Origin: Labrenzia sp. DG1229 | GTDB lineage: Bacteria > Pseudomonadota > Alphaproteobacteria > Rhizobiales > Stappiaceae | DNA length: 49,701 bases | NCBI RefSeq assembly: GCF_000521215.1 | Contig: NZ_KI928919.1 | Location: 137,235-186,935, forward strand | Reading direction: 5' to 3' | Shown here: one piece after another, positions 7,394-16,349 of the stretch | How the letters are laid out: every line of letters begins with the position of its first letter | How positions within the stretch are numbered: position 1 is the first letter of the stretch | Position numbers and translations under genes: made by a program | The notes under the pieces: model-generated | What the model was told of the DNA's origin: nothing | Databases searched by the model: none | The model's input: only the letters and a program-made list of their open reading frames with translations

Positions 7394-8353
7394 TCAATCC
7401 GGCTGGAACGATGTGGAAGGCCGGGAACCCTTCGCGCCGGAGCTCCGTGGTCCAGAAAGCCGACGCTTGCCGGAAACCGGCTTAAACGTCTTCATAACCT
7501 GCCACTTTCCTTCTCGCCGATGATACGCCGGCGCAAAAAACCCAGAGAAGCCGTCGATCAGATAGACCGTGAAGATGATCAGGAAAATGATCGTCCAGGC
7601 TTCCGGCCAACGGTAGGCGCTGATGCGGTCTGCGAGCAGGAACCCAATACCTCCGGCACCGACAATGCCCAGGATCGTACCGGAACGGGTGTTGGATTCA
7701 AAATTGTAGAGGATGATCGACAGGATCACCGGCAGGGCCTGGGGCAGAATGGCAAAACGGACGGTTTGCAGGTTTCCGGCGCCGGACGCTCTCACGCCAT
7801 CAGCGGGTTTTTTCGAGGTGTTCTCTATGGCTTCAGAAAACAGTTTTGAGAGTGTTCCAACTTCGGACACGGCAATTGCAAGAATACCGGCTAGCGGACC
7901 TAGACCGAAAGCACGGATGAATATCAAGGCCAGAATAATCTGTTCAACCGCGCGGAGGCTATCGAAGCCGCGTCGGACACCGAGCCGGAACCACGATACC
8001 GGCATAATGTTTTTTGCACCCAGATACGCGAGAGGAAATGCAACGATTGCCCCAAGAAATGTGCCCATGAAGGCCATTGCGACCGTTTCACCGAGCCCTT
8101 TCAGAATTTCCTGCCATTCGCCCCAGGTCTCCCAGATGTGGGGCGGAAACATGAAGGAAAGGACCCCGCCGAAACGTGTAATCCCGTTCACGATACGTGA
8201 CGGGGAGAAGTCGAAAGCCCAAAGGCACCAGCATGTCAGCAGCGCGAAGGCAGTCCAGCCACCTGCGTGGATCAGCCTTTTCTTGCGCGGTGATTCAAAT
8301 GCGCCAGGCACCTGGCGACGCGCCGTGTCGAGATCCCGAGTGACCTTTTCCAA
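7394..8353 (-). CDS. phnE: Phosphonate ABC transporter permease PhnE (second copy)
   Basis: A membrane permease of 319 residues, last gene of the minus-strand phnC-phnD-phnE-phnE operon. It has about six helices and the PhnE signature region: GLGPLAGILAIAVSEVG, then FSEAIENTSKKPADGVRASG, and GIVGAGGIGFLLADR. The start is a TTG at 8353-8351 with GGGAG 7 bases upstream; it sits 2 bases from the previous stop, so it is translationally coupled. The C-terminus carries about 25 basic residues beyond the usual end. Two different PhnE permeases probably form a heterodimer, as in other PhnE1/PhnE2 systems. Confidence 0.92.
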   Translation of the reverse strand: MEKVTRDLDTARRQVPGAFESPRKKRLIHAGGWTAFALLTCWCLWAFDFSPSRIVNGITRFGGVLSFMFPPHIWETWGEWQEILKGLGETVAMAFMGTFLGAIVAFPLAYLGAKNIMPVSWFRLGVRRGFDSLRAVEQIILALIFIRAFGLGPLAGILAIAVSEVGTLSKLFSEAIENTSKKPADGVRASGAGNLQTVRFAILPQALPVILSIILYNFESNTRSGTILGIVGAGGIGFLLADRISAYRWPEAWTIIFLIIFTVYLIDGFSGFFAPAYHRREGKWQVMKTFKPVSGKRRLSGPRSSGAKGSRPSTSFQPD

Positions 8354-8355
8354 CG

Positions 8356-9270
8356 TTACACTCCCTGGCCTGTGAGGCCGATGATGCGGTGCCTGACTTT
8401 TTCGCTGATCGTGTCGATCAGGATCACGGTCACGAATATGATCAGGAAGAGCGCAGAAAGATCGGTGTATTCCTGCAAGGACATCGCGACACGGATTTCC
8501 TGTCCAAGCCCTCCTGCGCCGACAAAGCCGATGATGGATGAGGCGCGCACGTTGATTTCGAAACGCAGCAACGTGTAACTGATGATGTTGGGAACGACCT
8601 GGGGCACGATCCCGTACCGAACCTGATCAAACCAGGATCCGCCGGACGCCTTGATGCCTTCGACCTGCCGCATGTCGGCGTTTTCATTGGCTTCGGAATA
8701 AAGTTTGCCGAGTGCTCCGGTCGCGTGGAGCCCGATTGCGAGGACGCCCGCCAGGGGCCCAACACCAAAGCAGAACACGAATATCAGGGCCCAGACCAGT
8801 TCGGGAACTGTTCGCACGATTTCCAGATATCGTCTGGTCGCGTTGAGAACGAAGTCATTTGGAGCCAGGTTGCGGGACGCCGGAAAACTAAGCAAAAAGG
8901 CGCCGATTACACCCAGAAACGTTGCCATATAGGCAATCAGGATCGTTTCGATCAAGAGTTCAAGCCAGACCTTCCAGCGCCAAAACCAGTTGGCGATATC
9001 CGTTCCGAGCGTTTCCCAGTGCAGCACCGGCAGCGTTTTGTAGAGGTATTCGCCGAGGCGCGGCAAGCCGGCCCAAATCTTCCACATGGACACGCGGGCG
9101 CCGTCGGGAAGCGTCACATCGGTCATGTCGAAGAAGCCGCCGATCCAGGACGCTCCAAGGAAGCAGGCTGCGAACAGAATTATCGACAGACGGCTCGTTC
9201 GCAGCGCCGATTTCCGTGCGGCCGCGTAGTTGATCTCAAATTGTTCGATGGCCGGAGAAAGTGCCGTCAT
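8356..9270 (-). CDS. phnE: Phosphonate ABC transporter permease PhnE (first copy)
   Basis: A permease of 304 residues from the ATG at 9270. A longer frame to 9339 would run into phnD and across a strong hairpin, so the shorter start is preferred although its ribosome binding site is weak. It has a conserved PhnE core: RTVPELVWALIFVFCFGVGP, LAGVLAIGLHATGALGKLYSEA, VEGIKASGG and GFVGAGGLGQEIRVAMS. It carries a long periplasmic segment after the first helix (about residues 45-100), typical of one of the two PhnE types. It forms the membrane channel with the downstream PhnE and is energised by PhnC. Confidence 0.92.
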   Translation of the reverse strand: MTALSPAIEQFEINYAAARKSALRTSRLSIILFAACFLGASWIGGFFDMTDVTLPDGARVSMWKIWAGLPRLGEYLYKTLPVLHWETLGTDIANWFWRWKVWLELLIETILIAYMATFLGVIGAFLLSFPASRNLAPNDFVLNATRRYLEIVRTVPELVWALIFVFCFGVGPLAGVLAIGLHATGALGKLYSEANENADMRQVEGIKASGGSWFDQVRYGIVPQVVPNIISYTLLRFEINVRASSIIGFVGAGGLGQEIRVAMSLQEYTDLSALFLIIFVTVILIDTISEKVRHRIIGLTGQGV

Positions 9271-9295
9271 TGCCGGACCCGTTTTCAACAATGGG

Positions 9296-9320
9296 CAGAT
9301 GGCGCCTGAGGCGCCATCTG
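9296..9320 (-). promoter_or_regulatory. Strong hairpin between phnD and phnE
   Basis: A perfect 11-bp inverted repeat (arms CAGATGGCGCC and GGCGCCATCTG, loop TGA) lies 11 bases past the phnD stop and 26 bases before phnE. No T-tract follows on the minus strand. The placement directly after a binding-protein gene parallels the hairpins around the Ugp-type binding protein and suggests differential mRNA stability that favours PhnD. Confidence 0.55.
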
Positions 9321-9331
9321 GCAGGATCAGA

Positions 9332-10246
9332 TCAGCCACCGCGGCGCTGTTTCTTCAGCCAGTCGCGCATATCGACGATCCACTGGTACCGGTCGTGATC
9401 TACCTCGATCCAGCCGTCCTGAGTGGAATCCTTGCCGCCGGTCATTTCGATGAAGGCGAGCGTATCGTTTTCCGGTATGTCCATGACCGTCTTGCGCATG
9501 TCCGCGATCATGTCTTCCGGCAGGTTGGCACGGGCAGCAAGCGGGCCGGAGGTTATTTCCGGGGACTTCCAGATGGTGCAGATCGAACCCTCATCAATCA
9601 TGCCCTTGGTGACCATGCGTTGCGGAATGCCGTTGGTTTCATTGGTGATGTAGGTGGCCGCCGCGTCATACTGTTTGTTGTAGACCCCCAGGACACCGGT
9701 TTCGTGCGCTCCGGAAAACGGTGTTGCACCGAAATAGGTTTTCGGATCGTAGCCCTGTTTGCTCAAGTTGAAATAGGGGACAGCATAGCCGGATGTGGAA
9801 TCAGGGTCTGCGAATGCGAGTGTCTTGCCCTTCAAGTCCTCCAGCGAGCTCAGGCCGCTGTCACAGCGTACGGCGATAACGGAAAAGTAGCCTGTCGAAC
9901 CGTCTTTCTGCAGACGCGAGACAAGCGGAACAACACCACCGTTGGTCTCCGTGTATGCAGCCGCGTAGGACGATGAGCCAAAAAACGCGAACTCGATCTG
10001 GTCTGCAGCGATGGCCTGGATGACACCGTCATAGGATCCGGCGGTGAAGATCTCGACTTCGACGCCAAGCTGGTTTTCAAGATATTTTTCAAACGGCGTA
10101 TAGCGGGCGATCCGATCCTTTTCGTTTTCACCGGACAGGATGCCGAACTTGATGGTCTTGTACTGATCCTTCCAGCCTTCGGAGAGGGCCGGGGAGGCCG
10201 CGAGAATGGTAGTCCAAACTGCTGCTGCGAAAATAGCCTTCATCAT
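9332..10246 (-). CDS. phnD: Phosphonate-binding periplasmic protein PhnD
   Basis: A substrate-binding protein of 304 residues with a signal peptide (cleavage after about residue 22, PALS-EG). The PhnD-family features are KFGILSGENEKDRIARYTPFEKYLE near the N-terminus (given here as its two segments around residues 33-56), the AYTETNGG region, LKGKTLAFADPDSTSGY with the phosphonate-binding S-T-S at 150-152, and FSGAHETG. Two ATG codons lie in tandem at 10246 and 10243; GGAG is 4 and 7 bases upstream respectively, so either may be used. It delivers phosphonates to the two PhnE permeases encoded downstream. Confidence 0.93.
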   Translation of the reverse strand: MMKAIFAAAVWTTILAASPALSEGWKDQYKTIKFGILSGENEKDRIARYTPFEKYLENQLGVEVEIFTAGSYDGVIQAIAADQIEFAFFGSSSYAAAYTETNGGVVPLVSRLQKDGSTGYFSVIAVRCDSGLSSLEDLKGKTLAFADPDSTSGYAVPYFNLSKQGYDPKTYFGATPFSGAHETGVLGVYNKQYDAAATYITNETNGIPQRMVTKGMIDEGSICTIWKSPEITSGPLAARANLPEDMIADMRKTVMDIPENDTLAFIEMTGGKDSTQDGWIEVDHDRYQWIVDMRDWLKKQRRGG

Positions 10247-10333
10247 AGTACTCCATGCTTGCCGTATGGAACGGCTGGTACACGCGGCCGCAGCCGCTCG
10301 ATTGACGCAAACGTGCTTCGGTTCGCTCAGGTG

Positions 10334-11155
10334 TCAGGTCCCGACCGCCTGCCTTTGTGGTCGGCAGGAACCTGTTTGAAGGGAGGTGGAAGTCACCGCC
10401 TCATTGATCTCGTCGCTCAGATCATCCGTTCCGTAGATTGCTCGCACCTTTTCCGTCGTCAGGGCCCTGGGCGCGCCATCGAAATGAACCCTGCCATCCT
10501 TCATGGCGACGATGCGGTCGCAGTAACTTCGTGCCGTGTCGAGTGTGTGCAGGTTGACCAGAACGGTCAGGCCATCGGTACGGTTGATAGACCTGAGTGC
10601 TTCCATCACCCGAACGGCATTTGCCGGGTCAAGAGATGCGATTGGCTCGTCTGCGAGCATGATGCTGGGGTTCTGGACCAAGGCCTTGGCAATTGCGACG
10701 CGCTGTTGTTGTCCGCCTGACAAAGTGCCCGCCCGCTGCAACGCCTGTGGAACCAGATCAAGCCGATCGAGCGCCTGGATCGCCCGAACACGATCCTGGT
10801 CTGTAAACGAGCGAAGCATGGATCTTGCGAAACCGGTATGAGCTATCCTGCCGACCATGACATTGGTCAGAACGTCCATCCGGTCGATCAGATTGAATTG
10901 TTGAAAGATCATGGCGCAGGAAGCACGCCAAAGGCGCAAGTCGTGGCCTTTAAGGGCGGTAACATCCTGTCCCTCGTTGTCGATCGATCCTCTTGTCGGA
11001 TCTGTCAGACGGTTGATCATGCGGAGCAAAGTGGACTTGCCGGCTCCCGAACGGCCGATGACACCGACCATCTGACCCTTCGGGATCGCTAGTGAAACGC
11101 CATCAACGGCGGTCAGATCACCAAAAACTTTAGATAACTGTTCGACAACCAGCAT
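10334..11155 (-). CDS. phnC: Phosphonate ABC transporter ATPase PhnC
   Basis: An ATP-binding protein of 273 residues. The ATG at 11155 is preferred because GGAGG lies 5 bases upstream; a longer frame to 11182 lacks a site. Walker [10 protein letters not shown] is at residues 34-42, the Q-loop is in [15 protein letters not shown], the signature is LSGGQQQR, and Walker B ends [12 protein letters not shown]. The spacing and [13 protein letters not shown] are typical of PhnC. It heads the phnC-phnD-phnE-phnE operon and diverges from a second PhnD-type operon. The control region between them contains a palindrome and a copy of the putative LysR motif. Confidence 0.92.
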   Translation of the reverse strand: MLVVEQLSKVFGDLTAVDGVSLAIPKGQMVGVIGRSGAGKSTLLRMINRLTDPTRGSIDNEGQDVTALKGHDLRLWRASCAMIFQQFNLIDRMDVLTNVMVGRIAHTGFARSMLRSFTDQDRVRAIQALDRLDLVPQALQRAGTLSGGQQQRVAIAKALVQNPSIMLADEPIASLDPANAVRVMEALRSINRTDGLTVLVNLHTLDTARSYCDRIVAMKDGRVHFDGAPRALTTEKVRAIYGTDDLSDEINEAVTSTSLQTGSCRPQRQAVGT

Positions 11156-11455
11156 AAGGACCTCCACGAAACCGGGAGGCAACTAGCAATATTTTTCCAA
11201 ATTCAGATGTCTATACGATTATACTTTTGTGATTTTTTGTGACATCGATATCAAATTTATTTGCCATGAAAGAAACAAGGCAAAGTAATAAATGGACAAT
11301 ATTGCGCAATAGCTGAACTAATGAGATTTCTTGCGCGTTATCGTCCCTAATAAATTCGTAAAAACTACATATTTGTTTCACATCCAGTGGCGTTGCGGTG
11401 GTTAGACTCCAACAGCTTGACCGAAATTCTGTCGGTCTGTTGGGGAGTTCCTAAA
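11156..11455. promoter_or_regulatory. AT-rich divergent control region with palindrome and LysR-like motif
   Basis: The 300-bp region between phnC and the second importer is markedly AT-rich. It contains the perfect 12-bp palindrome TATTGCGCAATA (11300-11311). Overlapping its end is TAGCTGAACTAAT (11310-11322), which differs at one base from the LysR-box core at 400-412. A short inverted repeat GACCGA / TCGGTC (11419-11424, 11432-11437) precedes the downstream start codon and could be a small leader hairpin. No convincing Pho box was found here. Confidence 0.45.
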
Positions 11456-12328
11456 ATGCGTTTCCTTAGATCCGCTGCGCTTGCGGCAGCTGCACTTGTG
11501 ATTACCGTTTCATCTTCATTTGCCGACACGTTCAGGCTCGCCGTCACCGACGTGGAGGGGCTGGAGCGGCTTCAGCTTGAATGGGGTCCATTCAAAGAGG
11601 CTCTTGATAAGGCAACTGATCACACCTTTGAGTTTTTTCCGGTCACCAGCCGTACGGCCGCCGCGGAAGCGTTGCGGGCGCAGCAGGTGGATTTTGTCGT
11701 TACCGGTCCGGCAGAATACATCGTCATCAACAAGCTGACGGATGCAGCACCGCTTATCGGTCTTGGCCGTCCGGACTATTTCTGCGCAATCGTCGTGCGT
11801 GCCGATAGCGGCATTACCCGTCCAGCAGACCTTAAGGGAAAAAAGGTTGTTTTCGGCGACATCGGTTCGACGTCAAACATGCTTTGCCCGATGCAACTGA
11901 TGGCGGATTACGGCATCGATCCGGTCAAGGATGTCGAAAGGCTCCACACGTCCCGCAACATTGCGCATGAAGCGCTGAAAAAAGGTGAAATCGCGGGCAT
12001 GGGCACGAACCACAATTCCTGGATCCGCGTGCGCAACAAGGATGAAAGCATACCAAACGGTTTTTTCCGGATCATCGCGCGTTCCGGTGATCTGCCGAAC
12101 GACATGCTTATGGTGGGCTCGCATGTTGATCCGGCGACCGTTGATGGCGTGCGGGAAGCGATCCTCGACAACAAGGATACCATTATCAAGGCGATCCTGC
12201 AGCATGAGGAGAACGACAAGTATTCCGGTATGGATCTCGTAGCGATCGAAGACGGCGCCTATGACATCGTCCGCTCGATGTACACCACTGCGGGTTTCCC
12301 GCAATACGACAATTTCATCGGCGAATAA
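11456..12328 (+). CDS. PhnD-like periplasmic oxyanion/phosphonate-binding protein
   Basis: A 290-residue binding protein of the PhnD superfamily with a signal peptide ending SSSFA-DT at about residue 23. The ATG at 11456 follows GGGGAG. Family features are WGPFKEALDK, FVVTGPAEYIV, LKGKKVVFGDIGSTSN with S-T-S at 138-140, and TNHNSW. It differs clearly from the PhnD encoded 1.2 kb away, so it should bind another ligand. Two cysteines sit near the predicted binding site (C110 in the YFC segment, C144 just after STSN). PhnD relatives are known for phosphite, phosphonates, arsenite sensing and putatively selenate. The ligand here is unknown. It is first in a four-gene overlapping operon. Confidence 0.88.
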   Translation: MRFLRSAALAAAALVITVSSSFADTFRLAVTDVEGLERLQLEWGPFKEALDKATDHTFEFFPVTSRTAAAEALRAQQVDFVVTGPAEYIVINKLTDAAPLIGLGRPDYFCAIVVRADSGITRPADLKGKKVVFGDIGSTSNMLCPMQLMADYGIDPVKDVERLHTSRNIAHEALKKGEIAGMGTNHNSWIRVRNKDESIPNGFFRIIARSGDLPNDMLMVGSHVDPATVDGVREAILDNKDTIIKAILQHEENDKYSGMDLVAIEDGAYDIVRSMYTTAGFPQYDNFIGE

Positions 12329-13143
12329 TGGCGCAAGCCCAGGTTCAGGTCACCGGCGTGGAAGCGCCGGTGACGATATCCCGCACCTCCACGGCCGAAA
12401 GTGTTCGAGAGCTTTCTGTCTCGGGTCTCTTCAAATCATTCGGCAAGGACAAGGGTATCCTTCACGGTATTTCTTTCTCGGTGCATCGTCGGGAATCCGT
12501 CGCTCTTATCGGATCCAACGGTGCTGGAAAGTCGACCGCTCTACGATGTGCACTTCGGCTGATCGAACCTGATGACGGTTCGGTACACCTTTTTGATGAT
12601 GAGATCACGTCAATGCAGCTTAGCCGTCTTCGCAAAGTGCGTGCGGATGTCGGGTTTGTCTTTCAAAAACACAACCTTGTCCCGCGTATTTCAGCGCTGT
12701 CAAACGTGCTTCACGGCAATCTCGGTCGTGTTGGCGGTATGCGGGGCTGGTCGCAGTTGTTTGCAAGCACAGCGCTGCGCGAACGGGCCATGAGTTGTCT
12801 GGACCGTGTCGGTCTGGCTGACCAGGCGATGAAACGGGCCGACCAGCTGTCGGGCGGCCAATCCCAACGCGTTGCCATCGCGCGGGCCCTGATGCAGGAG
12901 CCCCGGATGATTGTTGCCGACGAGCCGGTGGCGAGCCTTGATCCGATTGCCGGACAAGAGGTGATGGAGCTCTTTCATCAGCTGACACAGGAAAAAGGGA
13001 TCACGTTGCTGTTCACGTCCCACAATGTTGAACAGGCGTTGGCTTACTCGGACCGGGTGATTGCGATCAGGCGGGGAACCATTGTTCTGGATGCGGCGAG
13101 CAACACACTCTCCCTGTCGGATTTGAGCAAGCATTATGGCTGA
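12328..13143 (+). CDS. PhnC-like ABC transporter ATPase
   Basis: An ATP-binding protein of 271 residues; its ATG overlaps the preceding stop (TAATG). The first 30 residues are an unusual N-terminal extension. Walker A is GSNGAGKST, the Q-loop is [17 protein letters not shown], the signature is LSGGQSQR and Walker B ends [12 protein letters not shown], all PhnC-like. It energises the second PhnD-type importer together with the single permease encoded next. The sequence does not specify the substrate. Confidence 0.9.
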   Translation: MAQAQVQVTGVEAPVTISRTSTAESVRELSVSGLFKSFGKDKGILHGISFSVHRRESVALIGSNGAGKSTALRCALRLIEPDDGSVHLFDDEITSMQLSRLRKVRADVGFVFQKHNLVPRISALSNVLHGNLGRVGGMRGWSQLFASTALRERAMSCLDRVGLADQAMKRADQLSGGQSQRVAIARALMQEPRMIVADEPVASLDPIAGQEVMELFHQLTQEKGITLLFTSHNVEQALAYSDRVIAIRRGTIVLDAASNTLSLSDLSKHYG

Positions 13144-13969
13144 TACCGGACGCCCCCGCGGCGAGGAACTTCCAGGACGGTTCAAGCGCCCCGGCGTCTT
13201 CCAGTTCTGTGCCTACGTGTTGCTCGTGGGTTTCGTCATCTTGTCCTTTCAGGGAGCAGGGTGGTCGTTTTCCGCGATATTGTTCGGTGGCCCTGCCATG
13301 GCCGATTTCCTGTCTCGCGCCTGGCCACCATCGATGGAGCGGCTCCCTCAACTTTCAGCGGCTTTGCTCGAAACCTTCCAGATGGCGCTTGCCGGTACGA
13401 TTATCGGCGTTGTTGTCAGCCTGCCGCTCGCGGTCCTGGCTGCAAAGGGCCTGTCGCGGCACACACCTATCTCCAGAATTTTCTATTCGTCTTCGCGGCT
13501 GCTGATCGCTTTCTTTCGGACGGTCCCGGACCTGGTCTGGGCGCTGGTCTTCGTGATTACGGTAGGCTTGGGACCCTTTGCCGGCACCCTGGCGATTGCG
13601 GTTGACACCGTCGGGTTCTGCGGGCGTTTTTTTGCCGAGTCCATGGAGGATGTCGAAAAGGGACCAAGCGAGGCCCTGACTGCGGCTGGGGCCAGCAAAC
13701 TCGATACGATCTTTTGTGCGGTGGTACCCGCTGCAATGCCGTCCTTCATAACCACGTCTTTGTTTGCCCTGGAAAAGGCGACCCGCTCGTCGGTGGTTCT
13801 GGGACTTGTCGGCGCAGGTGGCATCGGCATTGAACTGAAGGTCGCCATGGACTTCTTTGATTACCAACTCGCGATGACCATTATCCTGATGATCTTCGTT
13901 CTGGTTCTCTGTGTTGAACGTTTGGGCAGTATCGCCCGCAACCGGATTCTTGAAGGAACACCCCGATGA
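13136..13969 (+). CDS. PhnE-like ABC transporter permease
   Basis: A 277-residue permease that overlaps the ATPase gene by 8 bases. Conserved PhnE elements are LIAFFRTVPDLVWALVFV, TVGLGPFAGTLAIAVDTVG, GPSEALTAAGASKLD and GLVGAGGIGIELKVAMDFF. About five to six membrane helices are apparent. Only one permease is encoded here, unlike the neighbouring phnE pair, so a homodimeric channel is expected. Its stop overlaps the methyltransferase start (ATGA, 13966-13969). Confidence 0.9.
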   Translation: MADTGRPRGEELPGRFKRPGVFQFCAYVLLVGFVILSFQGAGWSFSAILFGGPAMADFLSRAWPPSMERLPQLSAALLETFQMALAGTIIGVVVSLPLAVLAAKGLSRHTPISRIFYSSSRLLIAFFRTVPDLVWALVFVITVGLGPFAGTLAIAVDTVGFCGRFFAESMEDVEKGPSEALTAAGASKLDTIFCAVVPAAMPSFITTSLFALEKATRSSVVLGLVGAGGIGIELKVAMDFFDYQLAMTIILMIFVLVLCVERLGSIARNRILEGTPR

Positions 13970-14640
13970 GTAATGTTTGTCCTACGGACAAGACCGATAC
14001 CGCACACCTTGCCTGGGAAAAGCGCTGGCAAACCGAGGAAGGGCGTGCGGACTGGTTGCGAGCGAACGAGGGCGTTTCCACGCTTATCGGGAAGCTTCAG
14101 CAAACAGAGCGGACGAGAGCGCTGGATCTTGGATGCGGCGTAGGTCGCCACGCGCTGGCCTTCGCCCGTGCCGGCTTTGAAACCCATGCAATTGATCTTT
14201 CCGAAGCGGGTTTGGCACAACTGCAGGAAAGCGCAAATGCCGGCGGTTTGAATATTGCCACGCATCTTGCCCCGATGACCGAATTGCCCTTTGAAAGTGG
14301 GACGTTCGACTACGTTCTTTCCTTCAATGTGATTTATCACGGAGATCCGGCGGTGGTCCAAAAGGCGATCTCGGAAATAGCACGGGTGCTGAAACCGGGT
14401 GGAATTTATCAGGGCACGATGCTTTCCAAGCGAAATTCCAATTTCGGGATCGGGAGGGAAATCGCCCCTGACACATGGGTCAAGGATGGCGAGGACGACA
14501 AGAACCACCCGCATTTTTATTGTTGTGCCGCGGAGCTGGTCGACCTCTTCGATGAATTCGAACTCAGCTATCTTGAGGACAAGGAACACTGCAAACCAGG
14601 GTCTTGGCACTGGCACATGATTGCCGAGGCGAAGCTGTAG
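13966..14640 (+). CDS. SAM-dependent methyltransferase, TehB-like/class I, in a PhnD-type transporter operon
   Basis: A 224-residue class I methyltransferase. Motif I is DLGCGVG (residues 54-60), followed by an acidic residue in AIDLSEAGL, SFNVIYHG and the post-motif VLKPGGIYQGT. The C-terminal third is rich in Cys and His (FYCC, EHCKPGSWHWH) and contains DDKNHPHFY. The general arrangement recalls tellurite/oxyanion methyltransferases of the TehB type, though the C-terminus differs from E. coli TehB. It overlaps the permease gene by 4 bases, so it is co-translated with the importer. It may methylate the imported compound or a product of it. Small-molecule methyltransferases are hard to assign, so the substrate is open. 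Confidence 0.82.
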   Translation: MSNVCPTDKTDTAHLAWEKRWQTEEGRADWLRANEGVSTLIGKLQQTERTRALDLGCGVGRHALAFARAGFETHAIDLSEAGLAQLQESANAGGLNIATHLAPMTELPFESGTFDYVLSFNVIYHGDPAVVQKAISEIARVLKPGGIYQGTMLSKRNSNFGIGREIAPDTWVKDGEDDKNHPHFYCCAAELVDLFDEFELSYLEDKEHCKPGSWHWHMIAEAKL

Positions 14641-14861
14641 TCGGGAATGGGGTGAAAGTCAGCAGGACCGGTCCGCATGCGTCTGGACTACTGGCAAATT
14701 CACACCCAGGGTGTTGGTGCCGGAGCCCCGGACAAGCGATCTTCGGGGGAAGGTTGATCGATACCATTGGAAATCAGGCAGAAAAGCGCTACGACGGTGA
14801 GCTGGCGTCCAAGACGGGCGTCCGTGCCTTTTGATGAAACGGTGTTCGGGACGAGTTCTGC

Positions 14862-16307
14862 TTGATTTCTCTCAGACCAGTTTTGAATGTTCTCGGGTTC
14901 TTGTATGTCGGTCTTGCGACCGCCATGCTCATTCCCGCCATCGTTGACGTTGCCCAGAAGAATGCCGACTGGCAGGCCTTTGTCTTTTCCGCACTCCTGA
15001 CGGGAATGATAGGGATGCTGCTGTCGCTCGCAGTCGGCGGATCGCTTCGCGAAGGGCTCGACACCCGGCAGACCTTTATTCTCACCACGCTTTCGTGGGC
15101 ATCGCTGCCGGCCTTCGGTGCATTGCCTTTCCTGTGGCTTGGCATCGGTTATGCCGACGCGGTATTCGAGGCTGTTTCCGGCTTCACGACAACCGGATCG
15201 ACTGTTCTCACCGGTCTCGACGGGTTGCCGCCAGGGCTGCTCGTCTGGCGTTCCATGCTGCAATGGATGGGCGGCGTCGGCATTATCGTCATGGCGATCG
15301 TTCTGTTGCCGTTCCTGAGGATTGGCGGAATGCAGCTGTTTCAGAGCGAGAGTTCCGACCGATCGGAAAAGATCGTCAGCCGGTCGGTTGAACTGATCCG
15401 ACTGATCGGCCTTGCCTATCTGTTCCTGACCGTTCTTTGCATAGCGGCTTATCTTGCAACCGGCATGGAGCTGTTTGATGCCTTCAACCATGCCCTGACG
15501 ACGATTGCGACCGGTGGTTTTTCGACGCATGACCAGTCTTTCGGCTATTTCAAGAATCCTGCGTCAGGCTGGGTGGCCGTGCTGTTCATGATTGTCGGCG
15601 CCATGCCATTCGTCCTGCTCATTCAGGCTCTTCGCGGACGTCCTTTGCAGTTGTGGCGGGACCCGCAAGTGCGTGCGCTGCTGGGATTTCTTGCACTCGT
15701 ATCACTGACCCTTACGGTTTATCTCGGCATCAACATGCGCTTCCCGTTCGAGGAAGCCTTGTTGCGCTCAACGTTCAATGTCGTCTCGATTGTCACGGGA
15801 ACCGGTTACGCCCTGGGAGATTTCACCCAATGGGGCGCCCCGGTTGTCGGAATTGCTTTTTTGCTGATGTTTGTCGGCGGCTGCACCGGCTCAACGACAG
15901 GCGGTATCAAGATTTTCCGCTTTCTGGTGTTTTTCGGTACAGTGCGCGCGCATTTGCGGAGGATGGTACGTCCACACCGCATCATGTCCGAAGAATACGC
16001 CGGGACGCGCCTGACGCCGGAGCTCTCGTTTTCGGTTCTTGCCTTCCTCGTGGTCTACATGGGGTCGGTCGGCATCATCACCGTGGCGCTTTCCTTTTTT
16101 GACCTGGATCTCGTAACCGCGATTTCTGCCGCTGCAACGTCGGTCGGCAATGTGGGGCCGGGCCTTGGACCTGTCATCGGTCCGGCTGGACATTTCGCTC
16201 CCTTGCCGGACGGCGCCAAATGGCTGCTCTCCTTTGCCATGCTTGTCGGCAGACTCGAACTCTTTACCGTCCTTGTCCTGCTGGACCCGGATTTCTGGTC
16301 GAAATAA
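14862..16307 (+). CDS. trkH: TrkH-family potassium uptake protein
   Basis: A potassium transporter membrane subunit of 481 residues, close to the usual TrkH length. The four selectivity-filter loops are visible: TTTGST, TTIATGGFS, VTGTGYA and TSVGNVGPG. The C-terminus GRLELFTVLVLLDPDFW is typical of TrkH. The start is a TTG at 14862 with only a weak upstream site; no better start exists before the first helix. TrkH works with the cytoplasmic NAD-binding TrkA, which is not in this window. The 221-bp gap upstream contains no recognised gene. Confidence 0.93.
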   Translation: MISLRPVLNVLGFLYVGLATAMLIPAIVDVAQKNADWQAFVFSALLTGMIGMLLSLAVGGSLREGLDTRQTFILTTLSWASLPAFGALPFLWLGIGYADAVFEAVSGFTTTGSTVLTGLDGLPPGLLVWRSMLQWMGGVGIIVMAIVLLPFLRIGGMQLFQSESSDRSEKIVSRSVELIRLIGLAYLFLTVLCIAAYLATGMELFDAFNHALTTIATGGFSTHDQSFGYFKNPASGWVAVLFMIVGAMPFVLLIQALRGRPLQLWRDPQVRALLGFLALVSLTLTVYLGINMRFPFEEALLRSTFNVVSIVTGTGYALGDFTQWGAPVVGIAFLLMFVGGCTGSTTGGIKIFRFLVFFGTVRAHLRRMVRPHRIMSEEYAGTRLTPELSFSVLAFLVVYMGSVGIITVALSFFDLDLVTAISAAATSVGNVGPGLGPVIGPAGHFAPLPDGAKWLLSFAMLVGRLELFTVLVLLDPDFWSK

Positions 16308-16349
16308 CTTCGCCGAACAACAGCCATAATTGCTCGTGAGGATCACGAA

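Noticed and set aside
14641..14861. A stretch after the methyltransferase gene (GGGAATGGGGTGAAAGTC) reminiscent of a cobalamin riboswitch core
   Set aside because: The match is partial, the canonical B12-box ending is absent, the 5' part would fall inside the methyltransferase gene, and the downstream gene (trkH) is not a B12-regulated type.
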